Part shown: positions 34,099 to 45,222 of the stretch, piece after piece | Numbering within the stretch: the stretch's first letter is position 1 | Layout: each line of letters begins with the position of its first letter | DNA from: Byssothecium circinans | Taxonomy: Eukaryota > Ascomycota > Dothideomycetes > Pleosporales > Massarinaceae | NCBI GenBank assembly: GCA_010015675.1 | Contig: ML976982.1 | Span: forward strand, 441,689 to 505,688 | Reading direction: 5' to 3' | Length of the DNA stretch: 64,000 bases | Made by a program: the position numbers and the translations under genes | Notes under the pieces: model-generated | Databases searched by the model: none | What the model was told of the DNA's origin: nothing | What the model saw: the letters and a program-made list of their open reading frames with translations, nothing else

Positions 34099-35108
34099 TC
34101 TAGATAGTCGTAAATAGGCACTTCAATGCTGGGACAAAATCTCTCGTAATTGATTCAAGAACACTGCATTGGTAATAAATAATCATTGTGTAACGATGTT
34201 CAAAGACGGTATTCATGGGCCTGGTTAGTCACGTGACCCACTACAGGTCACACATACATAGTCTTCTCAGCCTCGTTCAAAAAAAAACGATGGCATCCTC
34301 GCGCTCTCAGAATTGAAGGAAGCGTGCGAAGTATAATCCCTTAGAGGGATCCTACCTTCCCAGAACAACTCATGAACAGCTATTTCTCAATTCAAACCCA
34401 TCTACAGCTCGTTAGCTGCTTGTTTATAAGAGGTAAACGTGGAGGAATTGTGCTTGAGGGAGGAACGACTCATTAACTGTGTGTTTTGAGAAGGCACGAT
34501 CCCTGTAAGGTCGCTGGAAGTACAGCTGAGCTAAACGGTATTAAGTTCTGTCAAAGGATACGGAGCAGTTTAGAATTGAAAGGGAGGGGGTTGGTTAGTA
34601 AGAATCTTTCTTTGGACGACCAAAAACCTCCTTACGGGGTGTGACCCCAGTCGGATGGCAAAACGAAAGAATCTTTAATTATTCGCGCTTCTCTGTACCC
34701 GCTGTCTAAAGGTACCAGCCAGCCATCTGGTCTGAGAAAGAAACCCCCTTTTATGTGCGATACCACGGATTTGCGAAACGGGCGACCCCAATGATAAAAT
34801 AAAATGATCAGCCGAAGGAATAACGTATTTCATAAGTTCGGTCGCTGACCGAATGGATTGACGGATGATGTGCATATTCAATAAGCACACTACCCGTTGC
34901 ACTTCACGATGGGTTCAGGATCGGAGCCTTCCAATCGGAGAGGGTTCGCTAATGGCCACCAAAGTCCGAATCCCTTGGGTGATTCGGGTGTCCACTGCTC
35001 GAAGGACATAGCTAGTTACTTAACAGTTCTTCGTCGTCGGTGTCTTGCTCAACTCAACTTACGTGATATCACCCGGCCAATCAATCCATTGCAACAAAGT
35101 TCTTCCCA
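34099..35108. other. Intergenic region with a dispersed repeat
   Basis: It contains the 181 bp repeat at 34332-34512 and a CACGTGACC motif near 34230. No gene was recognised. The last 200 bp presumably hold the promoter of the second MFS gene. Confidence 0.5.
34332..34512 (+). repeat. 181 bp dispersed repeat, copy 1
   Basis: Direct copy of 42918-43098, with roughly 90% identity by eye. Shared stretches include CCCTTAGAGGGATCCTACC, TTCAAACCCATCTACAGCTC and GTGTGTTTTGAGAAGGCACG. Around 34228-34275 a CACGTGACC..ATAGTCTT block precedes it; a similar block follows copy 2. Possibly LTR fragments. Confidence 0.8.
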
Positions 35109-36859
35109 ATGGCCGTCGAAGAAGACGATGTTGCTCCTCTTAACCCGGTGCAGGAGGAGGATGAGGCCATGCGAGCGTTTGCTGGGGAGCGGGGTGAGGT
35201 CCAAGACCTAGATGAAGCGACAAATGCGCGGTTGTTGAAAATAATCGATCGTAATATGCTTCCAGTGAGTCCACCATTGTGGTTATTTTTGCTTGGTCGC
35301 AAATGCTAATTGTGCCACCAACGCCAGCTTCTGTGCACTATATATGGGTTGAATTTTCTAGATAGTAAGAGATGGACGATATCATGTCCAAATCAATGGA
35401 CTGGCTAATTCGGATTCCAGAAACCACCCTCTCTTACGCGAGTGTAATGGGCTTGCAGTCCGACATAGGACTGACTGGCGACCAATATCAATGGCTTGGG
35501 AGTATATTCTACTTTGGTAAGTGTAGCCCTGGCCAACGACGGAATCAAGTCCAATTTTCCACAGGCTAACAGTAGCACAACGCAGGATACCTCGCAGTAG
35601 AATACCCAAGCAGCCGGTTGCTGCAAAAGTATCCCCTGGCCAAGTATTCGTCGCTCAACATCATTCTCTGGGGAGCGACTCTGGCGTGTTTTGCGGCTGT
35701 GAAGGACTTCCGAGGAGCGGCGGTTGTGCGTTTTTTCCTAGGAGTCTTCGAGGCGGTTGTGACACCTGGATTCGCACTTTTCACCTCCCAATGGTACACA
35801 AAGCACGAGCAAGCTTCTCGAACAGGAATCTGGTTTGGCTTCAACGGCGTGGCGATGATCATCGGAGGCGTGTTAGCCTACGGCATCGCCAAAGGGACCC
35901 AGGGTCAGGTCACGGCCATCGAGCCCTGGCGGCTCCTGTTCCTAGTCACAGGCTGCTTCACCGTGGTCATCGGACTGCTTTTCCTCTACTACATGCCTGA
36001 CAACCAGTGGAACGTCCGCTTTTTGACCCCCGAGGATCGAATTCTCGCCGTGCAACGCATCCGTCAGAACCAACAAGGAATCGGCAATAAGCGCTTCAAA
36101 ATGTCCCAGTTCAAGGAAGCTCTTCTTGACCCCATGACATGGGCTTTTGCCTTCTTCGCCTGCGCGGGAAATATCCCAAACGGCGGCATTACCAACTTCT
36201 TCTCCCAGATCATCAAGAACTCGGGGTACACGGCAGAGGAATCACTTCTGTACAGCGCGCCAGGTGGCGCTGTTCAGGCCATCAGCTTAATTGTCAGTGG
36301 GTTCCTCAGTGATCGATATCATCAGAGGGTCTACGTTAGCTGTATTGGATTAGCCATCGGTCTACTAGGCGCCGTCCTCCTTGCAGCTCTGCCTCTCTCC
36401 AACAGTATTGGGCGCTTGATGGCGTTCTACCTCACGCAAGCCAGCCCAACCGCATTTGTCGCCTTACTGTCCTTCATCTCGACGAATGTGGCAGGTTCGA
36501 CCAAGAAGACCACCGTCGCGGCAATCTACATGATCGCATACTGTGTGGGCAATATCCTGGGTAAGTACTATCAACCATACCGTCTAACAGTAAAGACGCA
36601 CCTTCTCTAACCGTTATGTCGACTAGGTCCGCAAACATTCCGTCCCAAGGACGCGCCCAGGTACATTCCTGCGGAGATTACTATCTGCTGCTGCTGGGGT
36701 GCGTGTCTGGTCGACATGTTGGTGATTCGCTATTGGTATCAGGCTCGGAACGCCGGGAAGGAGAAGTTGAGGTTGGATCCGGATTATCAGAAGGTGCCTT
36801 TGTCGGAGTTTAAGGATCTGACGGACTTAGAGAATCCAGAATTGGTCTATGTACTATGA
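35109..36859 (+). CDS. MFS transporter, allantoate/anion:cation symporter (Dal5-like) family
   Basis: Five exons, 35109-35264, 35328-35364 (only 37 bp), 35421-35516, 35586-36560 and 36627-36859, encode 498 residues. The micro-exon is needed to rebuild LLCTIYGLNFLDKTTLSYAS, the first transmembrane segment of this family. Later hallmarks are QYQWLGSIFYFGYL, RFFLGVFEAVVTPGF and RTGIWFGFNG. Family members import organic anions such as allantoate, nicotinate or tartrate at the plasma membrane. It is the last gene of the transporter run and may or may not belong to the biosynthetic cluster. Confidence 0.92.
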
Positions 36860-38521
36860 TGAGGTTATATATTCCAGCACATACCGTAGTATAAGATCAA
36901 GTATATGAACCTCTTTAATATTACCTACTATTCTAATTGTTCCTTACAGAATTTTTATTGCATCTGCCCAAGATTTGGTAGGGGTCTTGGTGCTCCTCCT
37001 GGACATTTACCCTAGAAACGAGCGGCCTCGACACTTCTAATTAGATGGATGATCTCGCGCGCTCTGCACTGTCCCAAGTAGCTCGTCCATGGTGACAGCA
37101 ATGGCCTGTTACCATAACGCAGATTGCTCTATCGACCCAGCAGCCGCGGCTCACGTGTTCCTCGGCTGAGAAAATAAAGTCATCACATAGTGAATCCCGT
37201 CCACTTTGATATTCCGAAGGAGAAAAATCATGGGAACTCCTCTTGGGCCGCCGTTGTTAGAGGTGGCTCGGTCACGAGCGATGCGCTGCACCTACGTAGA
37301 TAGGGGTGAAGCGTCGCGGCACGTTCCAGAAGATCATATAGACATCGAGCTTCAATGCAGCAAATATACACAGAATTACGAGACGCAACTCAATTTAGCC
37401 TAATAACCCCAGTGCTTTCCCCCAATGATTTGAACTGTGCACTGGCGCCGGAATTTACCACTGACAAGAGGGTGGAGCGGCCGACCGCCCGCTCAGTGGT
37501 CGGATTCCTGACCTTGGGAATCATCCATATGTACCAAATTACCGTATCTTATGTAGCTTAACAACAAGTAGATCCAGCAAGCCAGCCGCGCAACCGAGCA
37601 TGGACCGGTGGCAGGTATACCCCCAACTGTAGTACCGACCGTAGCACCGACTACAGGACGGAGCGCACGAGCGCACGAACGATCGCACCGCTACCTACCA
37701 CAATATTAACTGCACTAACGATCCGGTAACGAAACTATAGATGCTTTATGCCGCTTAGGGGTGCTTACATGCTTCCGTCATCTCTATCTTTATGAACTAC
37801 AATTACTATTAGCAATCAATAGGAACAGTATGCTACGGCTCCAACCGCGTTGCATAGTTGTAAAACCGGTACATACAAAGCTTTGGAGCGACGAAATATA
37901 TTCGAAAATAAAGTCGCACCTGGCACGAACTACCCGGGCAGCCGTGTGAATGGATGGCAGCCGGATGATCCATATTTCAAAACCACTCGTCATAAGCTCC
38001 GATATGTGGATCTCCGAAATTGGAGGATGGTGATGCTGGCTGGTTGGGCGGTTCATTCATAGACTTATCACCGGTATAGGTGGTTCAGACGCCATTGCTA
38101 CAGTGAGGCCTTTAGAAAGGACATGAGCAGTATGATAAGGTGCTTCCTACGCCCTAGGTTGTTAAGCTAAATTTAAACCAACTTGGTACAGGTCAGATGC
38201 TATGGGAGTGCAAGAGCGAAGAGCACGCAACAGACCACCAGCCATTATTCCCGTATTGACGCCATAGTTTCCAAACTATCTGATTCTATGAGCAAAAGAG
38301 ATCAATCAATGATTGGCGCAGCTATGCAGCTCACCAATATGCCGTCGTAGTAATCCGTTATCATGCGTGCCATCACACTCCAATAGATCGAGAAAAAGCA
38401 ATGATGTTCTCAAAGCAAAGCGATAGTGCTCAATTCAAGGAAATGTGAAGACTTTGCGATCTCCACAGCCTCGAGGGGACTGCGTCTACAGTTTGTCCAC
38501 GTGCTCATTCATTGAATGTTT
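36860..38521. other. Gene-free stretch of 1.7 kb
   Basis: Ordinary composition and many stops in all frames. A run of GACCG/GCACGA-like short repeats lies near 37627-37690. No gene, RNA or complete repeat was recognised. Confidence 0.5.
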
Positions 38522-40413
38522 TCAATACAAAGTGATCAAGTCGGCTACCAAACCCTCTTTGAAAGCTTCCCCATCCATTAGTCCATGCGCATAAGCCTCT
38601 CCAATAAGCTCCAGTCTGCCGTCCGTACTACTACGAAGTACATACGGAACGTCCGCCCCAATAAGTACATAGAGGAAATCCCCTGTTATCATCTGAGAAG
38701 GACCGATTCCAAAGTGGCCTGTCGACATGGAAAAGGGACGTCTCCCATATGCAAGATCCTGTAGTTGGTACAGATAATCCCCTATCCCTAGTGAAAGGAA
38801 TGAATGTGCATCGGCAGTGCTCAAATCAAGACTTCCCAGGCGACTGTGTACGTTTTCTAGTACGCGTTCTGACATCCTAGGCTTTTGGTTCCCTTGTCTG
38901 ATCTCCTGATCTGCCACTGCAGTGCGCCAGATGGCTTTCATATGACCATGGTCTCGAGACGTACCATCTACATGTGAGAAGTCCCTGAGCTCTTGCAGCC
39001 ACCTTTGGAAACCCTGAGATTGCCACACAGTGCCCACATTGTTTACTTGACCCACGAACTTTGCATACAGTGACAAGGACACAGGTGGCGCTCGGGTGAA
39101 GGCAAGGAAGTAATGCGTGTGCTGAGCATTTCCAGCTGCGCGGAATACAGGTTGTAAGACAGTCGTGACCGCCACTGCATCTTGTTTTATCGCTCTTTGC
39201 TGTAGAGGAGCTCTGTAGCTCATTCTTGTGAGATCAGGGACCCAAGAAGGAAGATCCGAAGGTGCTTCGTGGGCTTCACAGAGTGACAGAATGTCGAAAA
39301 ATCCGTTCTTGAGTAATGACATTGTAGCCTCAAGATAAACACGCTTATGTGATATCTCGTAATTCGGACGAAGACTAAGCTCTGCCGCATCCGCAGCGAA
39401 ACTCAAGAGCGCGAAAATCCTGTCTCGAGGGTCTGTTGCGTTGAAGTATCGAACTGTCCGCATCAGGTATATCAGTGGGAAGGGCCCGACCGCTGTTCGG
39501 ATTTTGAGCATATTAATAGGGCTACGGGTGTCGATGGCGTTCGATTCGATTTCCGAGTCAACTGCTTGTGGATGTTGCGCTAATTGGAATTGCTGATGCT
39601 GTCTAAAGTTCCTCAATAACCTCAGGGCATAGTGAAGTGGCTCCTCCAAAACAGTTATGTTGCCACATACGAACTGCACACCTTTCGCGTGTACTAACTC
39701 TTGAACAACCCAAATGCGCCTCCAGTAAGATCGTTTGAAGAATCTGGAAAGAGCCATGCCGAGGCTATCGTGATCATCGGACGTGCGTGACAGTTGGGTA
39801 GAGATCTCCTCCAGAAAATTCCTTAGACCTTCTTGTTTTAAGCTGTCAGGGTCTAGTTCGAGTTTCTGTAGGAGTCGGCGAAGTCGCAGCTCCGGCTTCC
39901 GATGCCGAATTTGTGAGCAAGAGACCCATACTGCTGAATCCAGTCCATTGCAACATCGCTGTAATCTGCCGCTGGACCCAGCCAATTTATCACTGAGGCT
40001 GCCCGTGAGTATATATGCTGCATTTGCTGCACTTGTTCTGATTTCTCCACGTTGTCGGTTTGATCAATACAAAGAGCGTCGATCCACAATGTCAGCGGCT
40101 CTTCGTCTTTCGTTAGATGGGCGAGGGCAATCTCGAGATTCTTCCCAACTTGGAAGAAAGCACCGCCGACAAGGATGATGCCTGTCTGAGAAGAGTCACC
40201 CCAGGTGTAGGAAAGCGCAAGATACGGAGGCGTCTGGCCCAGAGAGACGTGCGAGATGGTACAGTTTACACGGAGCTCCGCCTCCGGGACGCCAGCGTCT
40301 GTAAGACTTTGGCTCAGTGACTTTGTGAGTGGAACACGAGCGCTTCTGGGTAGAAGATGGACGAGCCGAATTCTTTTCTTATCAGGGGTTGATCGGTACA
40401 CAAAGAAGGACAT
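38522..40413 (-). pseudogene. HET-domain (heterokaryon incompatibility) gene with one frameshift
   Basis: Two overlapping minus-strand frames together give a HET protein of about 620-630 residues. The N-terminal part (40413-39900) carries the HET signatures YLALSYTWGDSSQ, LWIDALCIDQTDNVEKSEQV and IYSRAASVINWLG. The sequence then continues in another frame as KPELRLRRLLQKLELDP down to 38522. The shift maps to about 39898-39902, where GGAAG appears one base short, and no intron signals fit there. HET proteins trigger incompatibility cell death on contact with a non-self partner. Either the gene is broken or the read has a one-base error; the rest of the frame is intact for 1.4 kb. Confidence 0.85.
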
Positions 40414-40706
40414 TGCGTGACGTTGTTAGCGCCCAACTGCATCGTCAGTGACTTGAAATTTACCCCACCATCCGGAAAGATGGTTCCGAAAGACAAATGT
40501 GATCACCCTGCGACTCTGCCACAACAAGTAAGTACGAATACGTAGCATTCAAAGTCAATGACAAGCAATAGCCGCCGTCGACATTTCGGTTTCAGTGGTT
40601 CATTGACATAATGTCACGAGAGACATCACGTGACACAACCCAAATTCGAAAATGAAATTTTTCCCGTCGGTGTCGATTGCGAAAGACCATCCACTAATTG
40701 CTCACA
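40414..40706. promoter_or_regulatory. Divergent promoter, HET gene / FPGS-like gene
   Basis: A 293 bp interval between divergent starts, containing CACGTGA near 40628. No other feature was seen. Confidence 0.4.
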
Positions 40707-42379
40707 ATGAATAAAGTCATGCCGATCCGGACATTGGACAGAAGCTACAAGGTGAATTGACGGTATTCATATTTGATGTGATCTTGCCTAAAGCCACACA
40801 GAGCGCCATGAACATTCTCAATGGTCGACGCCGCCCCGAGAGACCTACTACGGGACCGGGAGGCCAACTGCCAGGCTCGGTACCCGAGGCGAAAGGCAAA
40901 CCCGATCTAAAAGGCATCCCGAGTATAGCTGGCATGAGACAGTGGCTTCATGAAATTGGCCATTCGGTACTCCTCCCTGCGCAAGCGCCAAATGTGTACT
41001 GACTACATAGACTATCGATGTCGATAAACTTAACATTGTTCACGTCGCAGGGACTAAGGGTAAAGGAAGTACATGTGCATTTATTGAGGTCTTCCTAAGG
41101 ACCTTCGGAGAAAGGACTGGCTTTCCGCGAAAGACAGGCCTGTATACTTCGCCACATCTCATTTATCCTGAAGAGAGAATCCGCATCAACTTCCAACCAA
41201 TTGCTCGAGAACTTTTCGTAAAATATTTTTTCGAAGTCTGGGAAGCTCTGTCAAAAGACGATGGCATATCGCGGACTCTGCCTCGGTACCTACAGCTCGT
41301 TGCCCTAGTATCGTTTCATACCTTCATCAAAGAAGGTGTTGATGCGGCCATTTTTGAGACTCATCACGGAGGGGAATACGACGCTACTAATATGATTGAG
41401 CATCCTGTCGCAACCGTTATCACTCCGCTTGGCATGGATCATGTTAAGCAATTAGGACCAACCATCGAAAACATTGCCTGGCATAAAGCCGGCATTTTCA
41501 AAGAGGGGGCACGTGCATTCTCCTCCATCCAAGAAGACTCAGCTGCTGAGGTTCTTCGAGCTCGAGCGTCTGAGAAACGCACTAGTGTTCAATTCATCGA
41601 GAACGACCCATCTCTTCCACCAAACTCGTCACAGTTGAAGCCGGACGTTCAACGCATGAACTGTTCTGTTGCGCTCGCGGCAGCCCGTCACTTTCTCGAA
41701 AAGAAAGCTCCCGAAGACGACACGCCGTTATCGATCTCGGATATCTCTCAAGCCATTGACCGATTCTCCTGGCCAGGACGATTCCAACTCATCAAGGAGG
41801 GGACATTCAGTTGGTTCTTAGATGGTGCACACAACGATATGAGCGTGATTAAGGCTGCAGAATGGTTCATCGAGAGTACAAAAGGCCAAAGGTGCATTAT
41901 CTGCCTCGCTCGCTGCCGCAGACTGACTTGTGTAGCGCACCTTACGAACGGATCTTGATTTTCAGTCAGGTTTCTGAACAAAGAGATGCAACAGTCGTAC
42001 TCGAGCGTCTAGCGTCTACCCTCAGCACGATAAGGATTCATCATGTCATTTTCACTACTTATGATCCCCAACAAGACTTTGATTCTACCTCAGGTGAGCA
42101 AGGGCTGCGGTCCTCGTTGCTTCTTGGTCTGACTATAATACAGCTGTAGCTTCAAAGTCGAAGGCCACACCCCAGGAGACTTTCGTGAATATATGGAAGA
42201 GATTCCATCAAGAATCTCATATCCTGTGTGATCCGAACGTTCAGACAGCCCTGAGATCGGCGAGGGAAATAGGTGAAAAGGCTGGGGGTATGCATACCCT
42301 CATCACTGGAAGTCAACACTTAGTCGGTGCTGTACTATTCTCTTTCAGTAGTGATAAGCCCAATCAACGTTCTACCTGA
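40707..42379 (+). CDS. Folylpolyglutamate synthase-like protein
   Basis: Five exons, 40707-40751, 40802-40966, 41011-41891, 41936-42093 and 42144-42379, encode 494 residues. The short first exon gives LDRSYK, joined to SAMNILNGRRRPERP, the usual N-terminus. Mur-ligase/FPGS motifs are intact: HVAGTKGKGST (ATP P-loop), LYTSPHLI, FETHHGGEYDATN and ITPLGMDHVKQLGPTIENIAWHKAGIFK. SWFLDGAHN and the C-terminal ILIFSQVSEQRD, ITGSQHLVG are also present. The enzyme adds glutamates to folates in cytosol or mitochondria. The HHGGEYDATN variant is, as I recall, found in fungal members. Whether it is the housekeeping copy or a paralogue cannot be told here; its setting among HET/NACHT debris hints at a paralogue. 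Confidence 0.9.
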
Positions 42380-42399
42380 ACACATTTGTAGTTCCGAGA

Positions 42400-42895
42400 C
42401 TTGGATCACCATCTCATGTAGTCGCCAAGACAACAGCAAACGAGGCATATTTGCTCTCTTCAGGCAGAAGCTTGACATATGTGCTCATATCCTAGAACAG
42501 TTTTTAGAGGGAGTTCTGGTCACACTTGATCGCTTGCTCTTCATCGTTATAGATGGCTTGGATGAGTGCGATAGAAGATCACGGAAAGCTCTTCTCAGCT
42601 ACTTGAGCACTTTATCAGACAAGACCCCGCTCCTCAAAATTCTTCTTTCCTCCCGCCGTGAAGAAGAGATCTTGGAGCAAATGGACCAGGTTCCCAGGAT
42701 AAATATGGAATCCAACGTTAACAGAGATGATGGGCACACAGTTGAGGGGCAATTATCACACTTGTCGGTAGATGTCAAGGCACTCGTCATGAATACATTT
42801 ATCTCCTCTAGCGCAAGGCAGTGCTATATGGACAAAGATGGTAGTCGAACTCATTGAGGTTCGTGAAATCTGTTTAAAGACGGATTCTGGTCATG
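42400..42895 (+). pseudogene. Truncated NACHT-domain (NLR-like) fragment
   Basis: The reading encodes a NACHT Walker B region, LLFIVIDGLDECDRRSRKAL, followed by LLKILLSSRREEEILEQMDQ and LSHLSVDVKALV. All match the second half of fungal NACHT NTPase domains. The P-loop half is absent. At about 42810 the family reading (AQGSAIWTKMVVELIEV) continues in another frame, so a one-base shift breaks it. Its downstream part is replaced by the dispersed repeat at 42918. Probably a relic of an allorecognition or defence NLR. Confidence 0.75.
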
Positions 42896-42917
42896 TGATT
42901 ATATCCAGTCATGTGAT

Positions 42918-43098
42918 TATATCCCTTAGAGGGATCCTACCTTCTCAGAACAATTCATTAATAGCCATTCCTTAATTCAAACCCATCTACAGCTCGTTAA
43001 CTGCTTGTTTATGAGAGGTACACGTGGTGGAATTGAGCTTGAGGGAGGAACGACCCGTCAACTGTGTGTTTTGAGAAGGCACGATCCCCGTAAGGTCA
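42918..43098 (+). repeat. 181 bp dispersed repeat, copy 2
   Basis: Direct copy of 34332-34512 of the same length. It is preceded by a short duplication (GTCATGTGATTATATC near 42892 and 42908) and followed by CACGTGACCTACTG..ATAGTCTTT, similar to the block that precedes copy 1. Confidence 0.8.
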
Positions 43099-43145
43099 CA
43101 TAACTATCACGTGACCTACTGTAATGTACATATAGTCTTTCTCTA

Positions 43146-43210
43146 ACGTAAGGTACTACTAAACCGCCTAACCTACTAAACTACCTAAAAAATTTTAGTA
43201 ATGCTAATAC
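43146..43210 (+). repeat. Decayed type-B transposon end
   Basis: After TA, the sequence ACGTAAGGTACTACTAAACC and the following TTAGTAATGCTAATAC closely resemble the left ends at 18010, 18270 and 21833. No partner end was found nearby, so it is a solitary scrap about 18 kb from the palindrome. Confidence 0.55.
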
Positions 43211-44289
43211 TATCTTGAATGTAAAGATGCGTTTATAATATAGGTTAGAATAAACATCAGTCAGTTATTACCTTAAGTTACTCTTTAAGCTCTATAATAA
43301 CCTCCCCACGCCGCTCCACCGGGTAGGCACGACGATCAGCGACCGCCTCACAGAGCTCATGGGGGCTACCGTAATGCCCCGCCCTAAGATGCTCCGCGTG
43401 ATAGGTGTGGAGGTCCGCACCCAGGAGCTGGTCAGCAAGGTATACCGGGAAACCTGGGTCCAATTGCGGTGCCCCCCTTTGCGGCAATGTACAATATACC
43501 GCCGCAACCTAGTGCGGATGCGCGTAACCCTATAAATCAACATCCGCCACCCTAACCTCGCGGTCCACTATCCCATTCCCGGTGCAATGCCTTCTTCAAC
43601 TCATAAACATCTTCAGCATAGCTATGACGGTCGTTATCCCGGCCAGTATCTTCCTTTCATTTTCGACCGCCGCTACAGGGTAGTCCGTACGCGGATCAAT
43701 AACAACAGAAAGGGTACCACCCCATTTCAGTACGCAATGACCGGTACCTACCACCAGAGCATCCCTAATCTTGAGAGCAGTAACGTGAAGATTAAGACGA
43801 GTCCAACTACTAGCCCCCATACGTTGAGTCGGACGAAGAGGAGGATAGCGACAGCTAAGCTCGGAGCTGGCCAGGGATTAAGATTGAGGAGGACATAGAT
43901 TCGTCTTCAGATTCGCCTGAAGAAGACTAAAGTCCGAAGTTTTTTCAACGGCAAGTTAGGTAATAGAGGTGGCACAAACGTTTTATCATGTTATAGTAGG
44001 AGGGTAGTGTAGATTAAGGCGCGGAAAACGTAAATCCTAGACAGTAGGATGCAGAGTACCACCTGTCCTATCAGGGTCTTAATTTGCTACTCATGTAAGC
44101 TATAAAGGAATTAACTAACCCCGTCGAGCACTACCTAAGTACTTAAGCATAATTTTATCATTCTGTCAACACTCTTCTTCGCCGCACACCCCTTAACTCA
44201 CCTCCATCTCAGTCTCCACACCCTCAGCCCTTCCCTTCCTTTCCCCTATCCCCCATCCCAATCTCTCACCCACCCCTACACAGCCCCCT
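43211..44289. other. Region with unrecognised coding-like fragments
   Basis: Short open frames on both strands (for example 43278-43487 minus and 43587-43898 plus) have ordinary composition, but I recognise no family and stops break each of them. Could be a decayed gene or non-coding. 44170-44290 is C-rich and non-coding. Confidence 0.35.
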
Positions 44290-45222
44290 TCAAAGCACCT
44301 TCTTCGTCACAGGCCGAATCCCCTTCTCCCTCGCCAAAACCTGATCCAGCCTCGCATAACAATCCACAACCATAAACACCCCCACAGCCAAATACCCGCC
44401 ATACATACCCCCCATACCCTGCACCCCACGTTGCTCCCTACTCAATTCCTCCCAGCTCAGCATCTCCGCCATGCACACCAGCGTCGTGATACTCGTTTCC
44501 AAGCCGAACACGAGCAGTGCAAGGGGAATGCGCGGATCGTTGCGGAGGAGCGCGGGGATGGCCCAGAGGGTGAGGGGAAGGTGGTAGAGGAGTTCTAGGG
44601 CGGTGAAGACGGGGAACCAGGGGCTTTTGGTGGCGGTTAGACTTTGTGTTTAGGCAGAGGGGGAGGGGTGGGCGAGGGGGGGTGGAGGGAGACGTACGGT
44701 GCGTTGTAGAAGAGGCGGTCGCCGTAAGTAGCGACGTACCAAACTCGAACGTCGGTCATCCAGGCGGGTTTTATAGCGGCGGGATAGTAGCCTGTGAGAT
44801 CGAAACCTTGACGTTTGGAGGTTGTTAGCTAATGTTATATATTTTTCTTTACAGAGTAAAGCGATTTTAGTGTGGAGATGCCAGTTTCTAGTGTGTAGAG
44901 GGGGGAAAGCTTGATAAAATCGAAGAAGTGAAATAGCGAGATAGGGGCTGTAAGAAACCCAAAACAATTCCTACTCCTGCCTCAGAGAAGCACAAGAAAA
45001 TAGGCGGGTACAAGTGTTAATGAGGAGTACAGAAGCCTCCATGTACACCAACCTAACAAGGAGAGGGTCCTTTATGAATAGACGATGAAAAAATAAAAAG
45101 GGTAACTAGGTAAACAAACGAATGGAAGCCTTCCTCGACTTACATAGCATTACTGGCAAATGCACCGCGAAAAACACGAGGTACACTAGGTCCCGTTTCC
45201 TCTGCCAGATACTCGTCGCCAT
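44290..45222 (-). CDS. EXPERA/TMEM97 (sigma-2 receptor-like) membrane protein
   Basis: Three exons on the minus strand, 45222-45144, 44806-44698 and 44641-44290, encode 179 residues. The first intron is 337 bp, unusually long here, but joining the exons restores an uninterrupted family sequence: RKRDLVYLVFFAVHLPVML, then FDLTGYYPAAIKPAWM, VRVWYVATYGDRLFYNAP and WFPVFTALELLYHLPLTLWA. Four transmembrane helices are apparent. EXPERA proteins act in sterol isomerisation or cholesterol/NPC1-related trafficking at the ER. It is close to fungal TMEM97-like proteins. The C-terminus ends in KK, compatible with ER retention (EKGIRPVTKKVL). Confidence 0.82.

Noticed and set aside
43278..43898. Open frames on both strands suggesting a gene
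   Set aside because: Each is short and broken by stops, and no protein family could be named; left as unassigned.
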